A stretch of 64,000 bases of DNA from Pelagibacterales bacterium SAG-MED47 (GCA_014653355.1 JACWEO010000004.1:40784-104783), one strand, 5' to 3'; counted from the first letter of the stretch, positions 26,958 through 35,182 are shown. A program made the numbers and translations. Notes: a model not told the origin generated them from the letters alone.

Positions 26958-28044
26958 TTATTCCTCAATCGAAACAATTATAAAAATTGCCAAGAAGGGT
27001 GGCATGTTCATATTAGTTGATGATGAAAAGAGAGAAAATGAAGGTGATCTTGTTATATCTACTTCAGATACTAATTCTAAAAATATAAATTTTATGGCTA
27101 AATATGGAAGAGGTTTAATTTGTCTAGCTTTAGATAGTTTACAAGCTAAAAGATTAAATTTATCTCTTATGTCGCCTGTAAATCAATCAAGAAACAAAAC
27201 TGCCTTTACAATTTCAATAGAAGCTAAAAAAGGAATTACCACTGGTATATCTGCAAAAGATAGATCTCGTACAATTAAAATTGCCTCTAAAAAAAATGTA
27301 AATAAAAAGGATATTGTTTCTCCTGGACACGTTTTTCCAATTATAGCCAAAGACGGTGGAGTGCTTGTAAGAGCAGGTCACACAGAAGCTTCTGTTGATA
27401 TTTCAAAACTAGCAAAAAAAAATAACTCTGCAGTTATATGTGAAATAATGAACGAGGATGGATCGATGGCAAAAGGTCAAGATCTTTTTGATTTTGCTAA
27501 AAAACACAATCTCAAAATTGGAAAAATAGAAGATCTAATTTCCTATCGTTTAAAAAAAGAAAAGTTAATTAGATTAAAAAAATCATCAGATATTAAAGTA
27601 AAAAATCAGAAATATAAAATTAAGATTTATGAAAATTTACTTGATGGTTCTGAGCATTTTGCTTTAATCAAAGGTGCTATTAAGAAAGGAGTTATTCCAA
27701 GAGTAAGAGTTATCTCATCTAATGTAGTTCATAATTATCTAATTAATCAAAAATTACCCAATTCATTTAATAAAACATTAAATTATTTTAAAAAATTCAA
27801 TAATTGTGTTTTAGTATTTATAAAAGATACAAATCTTAAATCTGTTACCCAAACCCTTAAAGATTATAAAAATAAAGATTTTTATAAGAAAGGTAATGAT
27901 AAACTTATTAGAAACTATGGTATTGGTGCTCAAATTATTAAAGATCAAAAGATTAGAAAAATGATTTTAATCACAAAATCACCGAAAAAAGTGATTGGAT
28001 TAGAGGGTTATAATATTAAGATAACTAAACAAGAATTAATTTAA
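26944..28044 (+). CDS. ribB: 3,4-dihydroxy-2-butanone 4-phosphate synthase with degenerate GTP cyclohydrolase II domain
   Basis: This 366-residue fusion has an intact RibB half (about 1-200): VDDEKRENEGDLVIS, GISAKDRSRTIKIA, PGHVFPIIAKDGGVLVRAGHTE in pieces, and CEIMNEDGSMAK. The C-terminal half is recognisable as RibA by RNYGIGAQIIKD and PKKVIGLEGYNIKI. It lacks the R-x-H-x-E-C-x-T-G-D...C-x-C zinc segment; the corresponding part reads IPRVRVISSNVVHNYL. It is therefore very unlikely to hydrolyse GTP. Similar decayed fusions occur in other alphaproteobacteria. A working RibA must be elsewhere, and ribH, often next in line, is replaced by manC. Confidence 0.9.
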   Translation: MQKSNYSSIETIIKIAKKGGMFILVDDEKRENEGDLVISTSDTNSKNINFMAKYGRGLICLALDSLQAKRLNLSLMSPVNQSRNKTAFTISIEAKKGITTGISAKDRSRTIKIASKKNVNKKDIVSPGHVFPIIAKDGGVLVRAGHTEASVDISKLAKKNNSAVICEIMNEDGSMAKGQDLFDFAKKHNLKIGKIEDLISYRLKKEKLIRLKKSSDIKVKNQKYKIKIYENLLDGSEHFALIKGAIKKGVIPRVRVISSNVVHNYLINQKLPNSFNKTLNYFKKFNNCVLVFIKDTNLKSVTQTLKDYKNKDFYKKGNDKLIRNYGIGAQIIKDQKIRKMILITKSPKKVIGLEGYNIKITKQELI

Positions 28045-29234
28045 TGAAAATTCGACCAGTAATTTTATGTGGAGGAGCAGGAACGAGACTTTGGCCTAAA
28101 GCCCAAAAACATCAAGCTAAACAGTTTATTGATTTTGGTAATTGGACTCTATTAGGAAAAACTTTAGAGAGAGTTAAAGCTTCTATTTTTGATGCCCCAA
28201 TTATAAGCACTAATGCAAAATATTTAAGACAAGTTAAACAACATCTAAAGAAACATAAAATAAGAAAATTTAAGATAGTTTTAGAACCAGCTAAAAGAAA
28301 CACAGCACCAGCTATTTTGACTACTGCTTTATTAAAAGATATTCCAAATGAACAACCTTTAATGTTCTTAGCTGCTGATCATTTAATAGAAAAGGTTGGT
28401 TTATTCAATAAAGCTATCAAAAAGAACCAAAAGAAACTCACTCAAAACAATATATTTATTTTTGGGATTAAACCCACAATGCCTTCAAGTGAATTTGGTT
28501 ATTTTTTAACAAAAAAAATCAAAGTAACTAAATTTATTGAAAAGCCTAAAGAAGCTAAAGCTAAACAAATAATTAGCAAAAAAGGTTATTGGAATTCTGG
28601 AATGTTTTATTTGAGAAAAGACTCAATCATCAATAATTTTAAAAAGTATCAACCGAATATTTATCGAAATTGTAATAAAGCAGTATTAAAAGCAAAATAT
28701 AAAAGTAATGTATATTATTTAAACAAACAAGCATTCACCAAAGCAACAGCCAAGTCTTTTGACTATGCAATTCTAGAAAAAACTAAAGATATTAACGCTA
28801 TCAAATTAGATATTCCTTGGTCTGATTTAGGATCTTGGAAAGAAATTTGTAAGATGTATGGACGAAATAAAAGACATTATTTTAATAAGAAAAATGTATT
28901 TCATAGACCTTGGGGTAGTTATGTTAATTTATTTAATGGCAAAGAATTCTTGATTAAAGAATTATACGTAAAACCAAAAGGTATATTAAGTCTTCAGAAA
29001 CATCATCATAGAGCAGAACATTGGGTAGTCACTCATGGTAAACCTAAAATTACTTTAAATAAAAAATATTTTACCATGAAACCTGAAGAAACTATTTTTA
29101 TTCCATTAGGTGCAATCCATAGAATAGAAAACCCATATAAAAAACCAGTAAAAATTATCGAAGCACAAGTAGGCTCAATTTTAAAAGAAACTGATATAGT
29201 TAGATATCAAGATATTTATGGAAGAATAAAATAA
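28044..29234 (+). CDS. manC: Mannose-1-phosphate guanylyltransferase / mannose-6-phosphate isomerase
   Basis: This 396-residue enzyme forms GDP-mannose for surface polysaccharide. The N-terminal nucleotidyltransferase has ILCGGAGTRLWPKAQKHQAKQF, VLEPAKRNTAPA and AADHLIE. The C-terminal cupin (about 285-396) has HRPWGSYVNL, LSLQKHHHRAEHW and FIPLGAIHRIENP, the type II isomerase metal-binding signature. It is about 70 residues shorter than usual family members of about 470, mainly between domains, but no signature is missing. Its stop abuts the stop of the convergent lipid kinase. Confidence 0.92.
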   Translation: MKIRPVILCGGAGTRLWPKAQKHQAKQFIDFGNWTLLGKTLERVKASIFDAPIISTNAKYLRQVKQHLKKHKIRKFKIVLEPAKRNTAPAILTTALLKDIPNEQPLMFLAADHLIEKVGLFNKAIKKNQKKLTQNNIFIFGIKPTMPSSEFGYFLTKKIKVTKFIEKPKEAKAKQIISKKGYWNSGMFYLRKDSIINNFKKYQPNIYRNCNKAVLKAKYKSNVYYLNKQAFTKATAKSFDYAILEKTKDINAIKLDIPWSDLGSWKEICKMYGRNKRHYFNKKNVFHRPWGSYVNLFNGKEFLIKELYVKPKGILSLQKHHHRAEHWVVTHGKPKITLNKKYFTMKPEETIFIPLGAIHRIENPYKKPVKIIEAQVGSILKETDIVRYQDIYGRIK

Positions 29235-30119
29235 TTATTTTACAAGAAAATTTACTTTTTTATTTGATAGATTTAAATGAATTTTTTTATATGAACCAAA
29301 ATTATCTCCATCAATTTGAACAGGTATCAAATCATTTCCATCAATAGTAATGTTTTGTGAATAAGTAGTAATAACATTTTTGTTTTTACTTAAATCACCA
29401 TTAAGAATTATTAAGAATATAGAATATAATAAACTAATCCTAGTCAAATCTTTAAATATATAAGTGACTAATTTATCTTCAAAAATATTTGTTTTATTTA
29501 TTTTATAATGTCCAGCGTAATATTTGGTATTTGAGGATAATATCCAGTCTGCTTGATAAAATTGCCCATCAAAAGTTACATTTAATTTTTTATTATTCAT
29601 AAATAAGAAATATTGAAAACCTTTAATGCCGAAAATAATTTTACCAAGAATTTTTTTAATTTTTGAATTAATTGAATGTACAATTTTTGCATCCCATCCT
29701 ATACCAGCCATTAAAAAGAAATAATTCTCGTTAATTTTTACAAGATTAGAGGATTTATAATTGTTAGAAATCAATACATTGACTATATCATCAACTTTTT
29801 TATTCATTGATAATTCAGCTTGAAGCAAATTTGCAGTACCAGCAGGAATATAACCTATGGCAAAATCGTCTTTAAAATTAAAATTATTTTTAATTAATTC
29901 ATTAATTGCAAAAGATACTGATCCATCACCACCAGCTACTACTAATCGATCATAATTTTTTTGTTTAAAATCTTTAAAAATTTTCTTAGCTTGATTTATT
30001 GTTTTTGTCTCAAAGTATTCTACAGAATTATTTTCTTTTAACTTAGATAAAACCCTATTTATGAATTTTGATTTTCTTCCAGAAGAAGAATTTTGATTGT
30101 AAATTAAACAATATAACAT
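29235..30119 (-). CDS. Diacylglycerol kinase family lipid kinase (LCB5/YegS type)
   Basis: This 294-residue protein carries the DAGK catalytic domain: IYNQNSSSGRK at the N-terminus, then LVVAGGDGSVSFAINELI with the GGDGS nucleotide loop (about 59-76), and GYIPAGTANLLQAELSM. Members phosphorylate diacylglycerol or related lipids. It is divergent from a plcP-like gene, and a direct-repeat Pho-box candidate on its strand ends 66 bases before its ATG. I infer a role in handling diacylglycerol produced during phosphate-starvation lipid exchange. The exact lipid substrate cannot be read. Confidence 0.82.
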   Translation of the reverse strand: MLYCLIYNQNSSSGRKSKFINRVLSKLKENNSVEYFETKTINQAKKIFKDFKQKNYDRLVVAGGDGSVSFAINELIKNNFNFKDDFAIGYIPAGTANLLQAELSMNKKVDDIVNVLISNNYKSSNLVKINENYFFLMAGIGWDAKIVHSINSKIKKILGKIIFGIKGFQYFLFMNNKKLNVTFDGQFYQADWILSSNTKYYAGHYKINKTNIFEDKLVTYIFKDLTRISLLYSIFLIILNGDLSKNKNVITTYSQNITIDGNDLIPVQIDGDNFGSYKKIHLNLSNKKVNFLVK

Positions 30120-30138
30120 AATTATTCCTTAAAAAAAT

Positions 30139-30156
30139 TTTAACAAATCTTTAACA
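30139..30156 (+). promoter_or_regulatory. Candidate Pho box upstream of the plcP-like gene
   Basis: Two identical units TTTAACA lie at 30139-30145 and 30150-30156, 11 bases apart, with spacer AATC. A weaker unit CTTAAAA is one further period upstream (30128-30134). Geometry (7-base repeats, 4-base spacer) is that of PhoB sites, and the spacer AATC matches the E. coli consensus spacer. The box ends 61 bases before the ATG at 30218, close to the 69-base spacing seen at pstS. Inference from pattern only. Confidence 0.6.
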
Positions 30157-30185
30157 TTTAAATGAGATAAGAATTAGATGATTCG

Positions 30186-30203
30186 TGTTACAGTTGTGTT
30201 AAA
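30186..30203 (-). promoter_or_regulatory. Candidate Pho box upstream of the lipid kinase gene
   Basis: Read on the minus strand, the units TTTAACA (30203-30197) and TGTAACA (30192-30186) are 11 bases apart with spacer CAAC. The box ends 66 bases upstream of the kinase start at 30119. Together with the plus-strand box at 30139-30156 it would make the 98-base intergenic region a divergent phosphate-responsive promoter. No footprint or expression data are available here. Confidence 0.6.
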
Positions 30204-30217
30204 AAAAGGTTTTTTAA

Positions 30218-31030
30218 ATGCCTAATATACTTAAATACAAAAGTATATTTATTTCTGATGTGCATTTAGGTACCAAGGGTTGTCAGGCAAAAAAGCTTTT
30301 AGAGTTTTTTAAAAACTCAAGATCTGAAAATCTTTATCTTGTAGGAGACATTATAGATGTCTGGGAAATGCAAAAAAGTTTTTTTTGGCCTCAAGAACAT
30401 AATGATGTAATCCAAAAAATTTTAAGAAAAGCAAGACATGGCACTAAAGTTTTCTATATTATGGGCAACCATGATGAAATGTTAAGAAAATTTATTCCAA
30501 TGAATTTTGGTGACATCCATATGGTTAATAGAGTTATTCATGAAACAAATGCTGGAAAAAAATATGTTGTTGTTCATGGTGATGCTTGGGATGGTGTTAT
30601 GAAACATGCTAAATGGCTATCTAAACTTGGATCAATAGCTTACAATTTATTGTTACAAATAAATGTAATAATTAATTTCTTTAGAAGGTTGAGAGGAAAA
30701 GAATATTGGTCTCTTGCAAAATATTTAAAATATAAGGTTAAAAACGCAGTCAAATATATTGGTGAATATGAAAAAACACTCTCAGATTATGCAAAAAGAA
30801 AAAAATTTGATGGAATAATTTGTGGCCATATCCATCATGCTGAGGATAGAGATTTTAATGGGGTCAATTATTTAAATTGTGGAGACTGGGTTGAATCTTG
30901 TACTGCATTAGCAGAAAATTACGATGGTAGTTTTGAAATATTATATTGGGATAAAATAAGAGATCAATATTTGGAGACAAAAGAAATAATTAAACCCATT
31001 AAAACTGAAGACTTAAAAAAAGCTTCATAG
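30218..31030 (+). CDS. plcP: Calcineurin-like metallophosphoesterase, PlcP-like phospholipase C candidate
   Basis: This 270-residue phosphoesterase has a full metal-site set: DVHLG (Asp14, His16), GDIIDVW (Asp44), GNHDE (Asn84, His85), HGDAWD (His120) and CGHIHH (His204, His206). Such proteins are often labelled UDP-2,3-diacylglucosamine hydrolase (LpxH). PlcP of Sinorhizobium and marine bacteria belongs to the same group and removes phospholipid head groups under phosphate limitation. Three things favour PlcP: a GT4 glycosyltransferase 3 bases downstream, phoR and pst genes beyond it, and a Pho-box candidate upstream. LpxH remains an alternative. Confidence 0.78.
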   Translation: MPNILKYKSIFISDVHLGTKGCQAKKLLEFFKNSRSENLYLVGDIIDVWEMQKSFFWPQEHNDVIQKILRKARHGTKVFYIMGNHDEMLRKFIPMNFGDIHMVNRVIHETNAGKKYVVVHGDAWDGVMKHAKWLSKLGSIAYNLLLQINVIINFFRRLRGKEYWSLAKYLKYKVKNAVKYIGEYEKTLSDYAKRKKFDGIICGHIHHAEDRDFNGVNYLNCGDWVESCTALAENYDGSFEILYWDKIRDQYLETKEIIKPIKTEDLKKAS

Positions 31031-31033
31031 TAA

Positions 31034-32041
31034 ATGAAAATTTTAATTGCAACAGATGCATATTTTCCACAAGTTAATGGTGTCGTAAGAACCTTACATG
31101 AAACAGGTGAGGTCTTAAAAGAACAAGGTCATAGCATAGAATATATCACACCAGAATTATTTTTAACTTTTCCGATGCCAAAATATAATGAAATTAGATT
31201 ATCTATTAATGTTTGGCCAAGAGTTGGAAGCTTAATAAAGAAAATAAAACCTGATGCAATTCATATCGCTACCGAAGGTCCTATAGGGACTATGGCAAGA
31301 AGATATTGTTTAAAGAATAATCTAAAGTTTACTACGAGTTTTCACACAAGATTTGATAAATATCTTAAACTTTACTTTCCTATTATACCTGCAAAATGGG
31401 CCGAAAAATTTTTAGCAAACTTTCATAACAAGGCTGAGAGAATTTTAGTAACAACAGAATCTATGAGAAAAGAATTAATCGATATAGGTATAGATAATAA
31501 TAAAATGATCACTTGGACTAGAGGAGGAAATCATGGAGCTTTTAAGACCCCAAAAAAAATTGATTTACCTCATAAAAGACCGATTTGGATTTATGTTGGA
31601 AGAGTTGCAGTTGAGAAAAATATAAGAGCTTTTTTAGAATGTGATTTAGAGGGTACAAAAATAATTATAGGAAAAGGACCTGATTTAAAAAAATTAAAAA
31701 AAGAATTCCCTAAAGATATTTTTTTAGGAGAAAAAACAAATGGTGAATTAGCATCACATTTTGCATCTTCTGATGTTTTTGTATTTCCAAGTAAAACAGA
31801 TACTTTTGGAATTGTAGTTACTGAAGCTTTAAATTGTGGAACACCTGTTGCTGCGTATCCTGTTCCAGGTCCTAAAGATATATTTGAAGGGTCCAAAATA
31901 AATTGTTTAGATAATGATCTTAAAGTTTCGGCACATAAAGCTTTGAAAGTTAATAGAAATGATTGTCTTGAATTTGCAAAAAAATTTACTTGGGAAGAAA
32001 CAGCAAAAATATTTTTTAACAATATTTCACCAAATCATTAG
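31034..32041 (+). CDS. GT4 family glycosyltransferase, candidate lipid glycosyltransferase (Agt/SqdX-like)
   Basis: This 335-residue GT-B enzyme resembles the group of alpha-mannosyl/diacylglycerol glycosyltransferases. The N-terminus has IATDAYFPQVNGVVRTLHET, then FTTSFHTRFDKYL. The donor domain has WIYVGRVAVEKNIRAFL, IIGKGPDLKKLKK, and FVFPSKTDTFGIVVTEALNCG with the acidic E-x7-E-like site. It is 3 bases behind the plcP-like gene. In phosphate-starved marine bacteria such a pair converts phospholipid to diacylglycerol and then to glycolipid. The sugar donor is not determinable by eye. Confidence 0.8.
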   Translation: MKILIATDAYFPQVNGVVRTLHETGEVLKEQGHSIEYITPELFLTFPMPKYNEIRLSINVWPRVGSLIKKIKPDAIHIATEGPIGTMARRYCLKNNLKFTTSFHTRFDKYLKLYFPIIPAKWAEKFLANFHNKAERILVTTESMRKELIDIGIDNNKMITWTRGGNHGAFKTPKKIDLPHKRPIWIYVGRVAVEKNIRAFLECDLEGTKIIIGKGPDLKKLKKEFPKDIFLGEKTNGELASHFASSDVFVFPSKTDTFGIVVTEALNCGTPVAAYPVPGPKDIFEGSKINCLDNDLKVSAHKALKVNRNDCLEFAKKFTWEETAKIFFNNISPNH

Positions 32042-32106
32042 TTAATTTTTCCTTAATTTATTTGCATTAAAAAGTGTAATGATGCAAAATTAAGCCATCT
32101 AAATTT

Positions 32107-33252
32107 ATGGAATATTTCATCATTCTACTCATAGTTGTTATAGTTTATCTCCTATATTTACTTAATCAAAAAAAAAACAAATCAATAAACACCGCCACAA
32201 TAATTAATAAAAGAGAAGAAAAAACCAAAAGAGTAATTATTGATGAACTTGAGGATCAGTTTTTTGCATTAAATAAATTTAACATAATTAAATATGCCAA
32301 TCCAAGTGCATTAAAAAGATTTGGAAGTAGTTTAATTGATAAAAACATATCTTCTATAATTCGAAAGCCAGAATTAATAGAAAATATTGAAAAAGCTATC
32401 GTAGAAAATAAAACAAAAAATATCGATGTTGAAATAGACCTCCCATCATATCAATTTTATAAAATTTATATTATTCCTGGCCCAACTCATTTATTTACCG
32501 AACCAGACTCTGTTGTGTTATTTTTAAAAGATTTTACTGAAATTACAAAAGCACAAAAATTTAAAACTGATTTTGTCGCTAATGTAAGCCATGAATTAAG
32601 AACACCTTTAATGGCAATAAAAGGATCATTAGAAACAATTGAAGGCCCGGCGTCTGATGATGAAAAGGCTAAAAAAAAATTTATGAAAATAATGACTGAT
32701 CAATCAAATAGAATGGAAAATTTAATTAATGATCTTTTAATACTCACAAGAATTGAATTAGAAGAACACATAAGGCCAAACTCTTCAGTTGATATAAATG
32801 ATCTTTTCAAAACAATCATCAGCAATTTTGAGGTTGTTTTAAAAAAAAAGAAATTAAATATTAATTTATCTCTTGCAAATCCAACAATTGTTATTGGAGA
32901 TGAAAAAAAATTACAAACTGTTTTTTCTAATCTTTTAGATAATGCAATTAAATATTCAAATGAAAATAAGTCTATTTTTATATCAAGCAAAATTAGCGAT
33001 GGTAAATTGTTAGAAAAAAATTTTATGATAAATATTAAAGACGAAGGCGTTGGTATTCCTCAACGATATATTTCTAGAATTACAGAAAGATTTTTTAGAG
33101 TAGATCTTGAACAAAGTAATAAAGTTGGTGGAACTGGTTTAGGATTAGCTATTGTTAAACATATAGTTACTCAACATCGTGGACACTATGAGATTCTAAG
33201 TGAGGAAAACCAAGGAACCGAAATTCAAATTTATTTACCAGCGAAAACTTAA
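32107..33252 (+). CDS. phoR: Phosphate regulon sensor histidine kinase PhoR
   Basis: This 381-residue membrane kinase has one N-terminal transmembrane segment (about 3-20), a PAS-like region (about 45-145), a DHp domain with FVANVSHELRTPLMA (phospho-His162), and an ATPase domain. The ATPase domain shows NLLDNAIKYS (N box), IKDEGVGIP (G1) and VGGTGLGLAIVKHI (G2). With PhoB (39297) and PhoU it controls the pst genes. A single membrane anchor without periplasmic sensor domain is typical of PhoR, which senses Pi through PstSCAB-PhoU. A 7-bp inverted repeat, TTTGCAT/ATGCAAA, lies at 32061-32088 before the start; its role is unknown. Confidence 0.93.
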   Translation: MEYFIILLIVVIVYLLYLLNQKKNKSINTATIINKREEKTKRVIIDELEDQFFALNKFNIIKYANPSALKRFGSSLIDKNISSIIRKPELIENIEKAIVENKTKNIDVEIDLPSYQFYKIYIIPGPTHLFTEPDSVVLFLKDFTEITKAQKFKTDFVANVSHELRTPLMAIKGSLETIEGPASDDEKAKKKFMKIMTDQSNRMENLINDLLILTRIELEEHIRPNSSVDINDLFKTIISNFEVVLKKKKLNINLSLANPTIVIGDEKKLQTVFSNLLDNAIKYSNENKSIFISSKISDGKLLEKNFMINIKDEGVGIPQRYISRITERFFRVDLEQSNKVGGTGLGLAIVKHIVTQHRGHYEILSEENQGTEIQIYLPAKT

Positions 33253-33291
33253 ATTTAAAAGTATTATATTGTAATAGTTTTAGAAGGTTTT

Positions 33292-33309
33292 TTTAACAAT
33301 TCTTTACTT
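33292..33309 (+). promoter_or_regulatory. Weak Pho-box candidate upstream of the secreted unknown
   Basis: The unit TTTAACA (33292-33298) is followed 11 bases on by TTTACTT (33303-33309), with spacer ATTC identical to that in the pstS box. Only the first unit is a full match. It ends 32 bases before the ATG at 33342. The same 32-base spacing occurs at the arsenate/aquaporin cluster when only its first two units are counted. If this box works, it also argues that the ATG at 33315 is not the start. Confidence 0.4.
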
Positions 33310-33341
33310 GATTAATGTTAATCTTTTTATTAATTTTTTAT

Positions 33342-33950
33342 ATGGTTAAAATATTCAAAAATATTTTGATTTTTATTTTTTTGTTAAGCTCTATAACAAC
33401 AAGTGTTTTTTCTAAAGATATCACAACATTATTAAGAAATCAGCAACTTACAGTTTTTGATATTGGAATTTTTAGATTAGAAGCAGATTTAAAAACTTCA
33501 TATCCTTCTATTAAGGATCATTTAGAAGTTACTGAAGCTGAATTTTATACAGACGTAGTTACCTCTTATTCTAAAAATTCAATTGATTTAATTGTTTCTG
33601 TTCCTATGAATAATAATCTCAAGAAGGAAAATTATTTTTCAGATTCTTTTAGATGTAGGAATATTTTTAATTCTGTAAGAGATTTTTTATTGAGGAATGA
33701 AAATTTGAGTAATTATAGATATACTATGGCTACAAGTTATTTAACCTCTATATTTTCAACCCCAAGTTCATGGCCAAGCTGGAGATATGATGAAGAAATT
33801 AGAGAAGAATTAGTAAACTTAGTAAAACTAGAAATAACTTTACGTCCAAGCAATGAACTCGCTCTTAATGAACAGGTAAACCCTGTTTCATGTATTGGTG
33901 GCCTAGAAACTGATATTGATCAGATAATTATATCAAAAAAATACAACTAA
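33342..33950 (+). CDS. Unrecognised secreted protein between phoR and pstS
   Basis: This protein of about 202 residues begins with a signal-peptide-like segment (KIFKNILIFIFLLSSITTS, then VFSKD), so it should be exported. The mature part has no family I recognise. It contains two cysteines (SFRCRN and PVSCIGG) that could form a disulfide, and a SSWPSWRYDEEIREELVNL stretch. I chose ATG at 33342 over 33315 because it gives a regular n-region and leaves a Pho-box candidate upstream. Its place inside the phoR-pst cluster, 109 bases before pstS, suggests a phosphate-related periplasmic role, but no function is assigned. Confidence 0.8.
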   Translation: MVKIFKNILIFIFLLSSITTSVFSKDITTLLRNQQLTVFDIGIFRLEADLKTSYPSIKDHLEVTEAEFYTDVVTSYSKNSIDLIVSVPMNNNLKKENYFSDSFRCRNIFNSVRDFLLRNENLSNYRYTMATSYLTSIFSTPSSWPSWRYDEEIREELVNLVKLEITLRPSNELALNEQVNPVSCIGGLETDIDQIIISKKYN

Positions 33951-33961
33951 AAAGTTACCTT

Positions 33962-33990
33962 TTTAACAAAAGTGTAACAATTCTGTAATA
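33962..33990 (+). promoter_or_regulatory. Pho box, three direct-repeat units, upstream of pstS
   Basis: Three 7-base units occur at exact 11-base steps: TTTAACA (33962-33968), TGTAACA (33973-33979) and TGTAATA (33984-33990), with spacers AAAG and ATTC. PhoB sites are 7-base direct repeats with 4-base spacers and a TGT core, so this matches in form and position. The box ends 69 bases before the pstS ATG. It is the strongest member of the set seen in this window and defines the local unit. Confidence 0.75.
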
Positions 33991-34059
33991 TTAAAGATTC
34001 AATAAATTTATACGAGTCAGTCATCTTTTAATTAATAAATAACGAAAGGATTAAAGATA

Positions 34060-35091
34060 ATGAAAAAACTAACTATAGTAATTGCTTCTTTAGTTGCACT
34101 TTCAATTGCAACTGTTGCTCAAGCAAGAGATCAAATTAAGATAGTTGGTTCTTCTACGGTATTCCCTTATGCAACAGTTGTTGCTGAAAGATTTGGTGGT
34201 TCAGGATTTAAAACTCCTGTAATCGAGTCTACTGGTACTGGTGGTGGAGCTAAACTATTCTGTGCTGGTGTAGGTGAACAACATCCAGATATTACAAACG
34301 CATCAAGAGCTATGAAAGATAAAGAAAAAGCTCTATGTAAAAAAAATGGTGTTAATGATATTGTTGAGATCGTAATTGGTAACGATGGTATTACATTAGC
34401 TTACAGCAAAGATGCAAAACCAGTAAACTTTACTAAAGAACATTTGTATTTAGCACTAGCTGCTCATACAGTTGTTGATGGTAAATTAGTTCCAAATATT
34501 TATAAAACTTGGGACCAAATTGACCCTAGTTTACCAAAACAAAAAATTTCAGTGATGATCCCACCAGGAACATCAGGAACTAGAGATGCTTGGAATTCTT
34601 TAGTAATGAAAAAAGGTATGACTAAAGAAGCTAAAGCTCTTTATAAAGCTGGTTTTGAAGCTGGAAATAAAAAATACAAAAAGCCTCAAAAACTTTACAG
34701 AGAAGATGGTGCTGCTATTGAAGTTGGAGAAAATGATAGTTTAATTATCCAAAAGCTAACTCAGGATAAAGATATGTTTGGTTTCTTTGGTTTCAGTTAT
34801 TTCCTAGCTGCAAAAGATAAATTGCAAGCAGCAAGTATTGATGGTGGACAACCATCATTGAAGTCTATTCAAGACTACAGTTATGCTGTTGCTAGACCTT
34901 TATTCTTCTACGTGAAAAAAGCTCACGTTGGAGTGATTCCAGGCTTACATGAGTTTGTGAAAGAATTCACAACGAAGAAAGCTATTGGAAAAGGTGGTTA
35001 TTTAGCAGACATTGGTTTAGTGCCATTAGACTCTAAGTTGTATAAAACAACTAGAACTAATGCTACGAAGCTAGTTGCTATGGGTAATTAA
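34060..35091 (+). CDS. pstS: Phosphate ABC transporter substrate-binding protein PstS
   Basis: This 343-residue periplasmic phosphate-binding protein has a signal peptide ending VAQA before RDQIK (cleavage near residue 22). Phosphate-contact motifs include IVGSSTVFPYA, ESTGTGGGAKLFCAG, ITNASRAM and PPGTSGTRDAWNSLV. A good ribosome site (AAAGGA) lies about 8 bases upstream of the ATG. The codon choice looks more even than in neighbours, as expected of a highly expressed gene. A strong terminator-like hairpin follows, so PstS can be made in excess over PstCAB. Confidence 0.97.
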   Translation: MKKLTIVIASLVALSIATVAQARDQIKIVGSSTVFPYATVVAERFGGSGFKTPVIESTGTGGGAKLFCAGVGEQHPDITNASRAMKDKEKALCKKNGVNDIVEIVIGNDGITLAYSKDAKPVNFTKEHLYLALAAHTVVDGKLVPNIYKTWDQIDPSLPKQKISVMIPPGTSGTRDAWNSLVMKKGMTKEAKALYKAGFEAGNKKYKKPQKLYREDGAAIEVGENDSLIIQKLTQDKDMFGFFGFSYFLAAKDKLQAASIDGGQPSLKSIQDYSYAVARPLFFYVKKAHVGVIPGLHEFVKEFTTKKAIGKGGYLADIGLVPLDSKLYKTTRTNATKLVAMGN

Positions 35092-35115
35092 TTATTCCTC
35101 AGTTAACAAATGATT

Positions 35116-35147
35116 AAAAAGGGGGTCTTTTTAGACCCCTTTTTTTT
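35116..35147 (+). terminator. Rho-independent terminator / attenuator after pstS
   Basis: GGGGTC (35122-35127) pairs with GACCCC (35134-35139) across the loop TTTTTA. The stem is extended by a G-T pair and AAAAA/TTTTT, and a run of eight T ends at 35147. It is the clearest intrinsic terminator in the window. It sits between pstS and pstC, so it probably stops most transcripts and lowers pstC-A-B expression relative to pstS. Confidence 0.9.
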
Positions 35148-35182
35148 AAATTAAGAGTACAGTCCTCAATAAAGGAGATTCT

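Noticed and set aside
32061..32088. Inverted repeat TTTGCAT/ATGCAAA before phoR as an operator
   Set aside because: Only seven base pairs with a 14-base loop in A/T-rich DNA; no second copy noticed elsewhere, so chance is a fair explanation.
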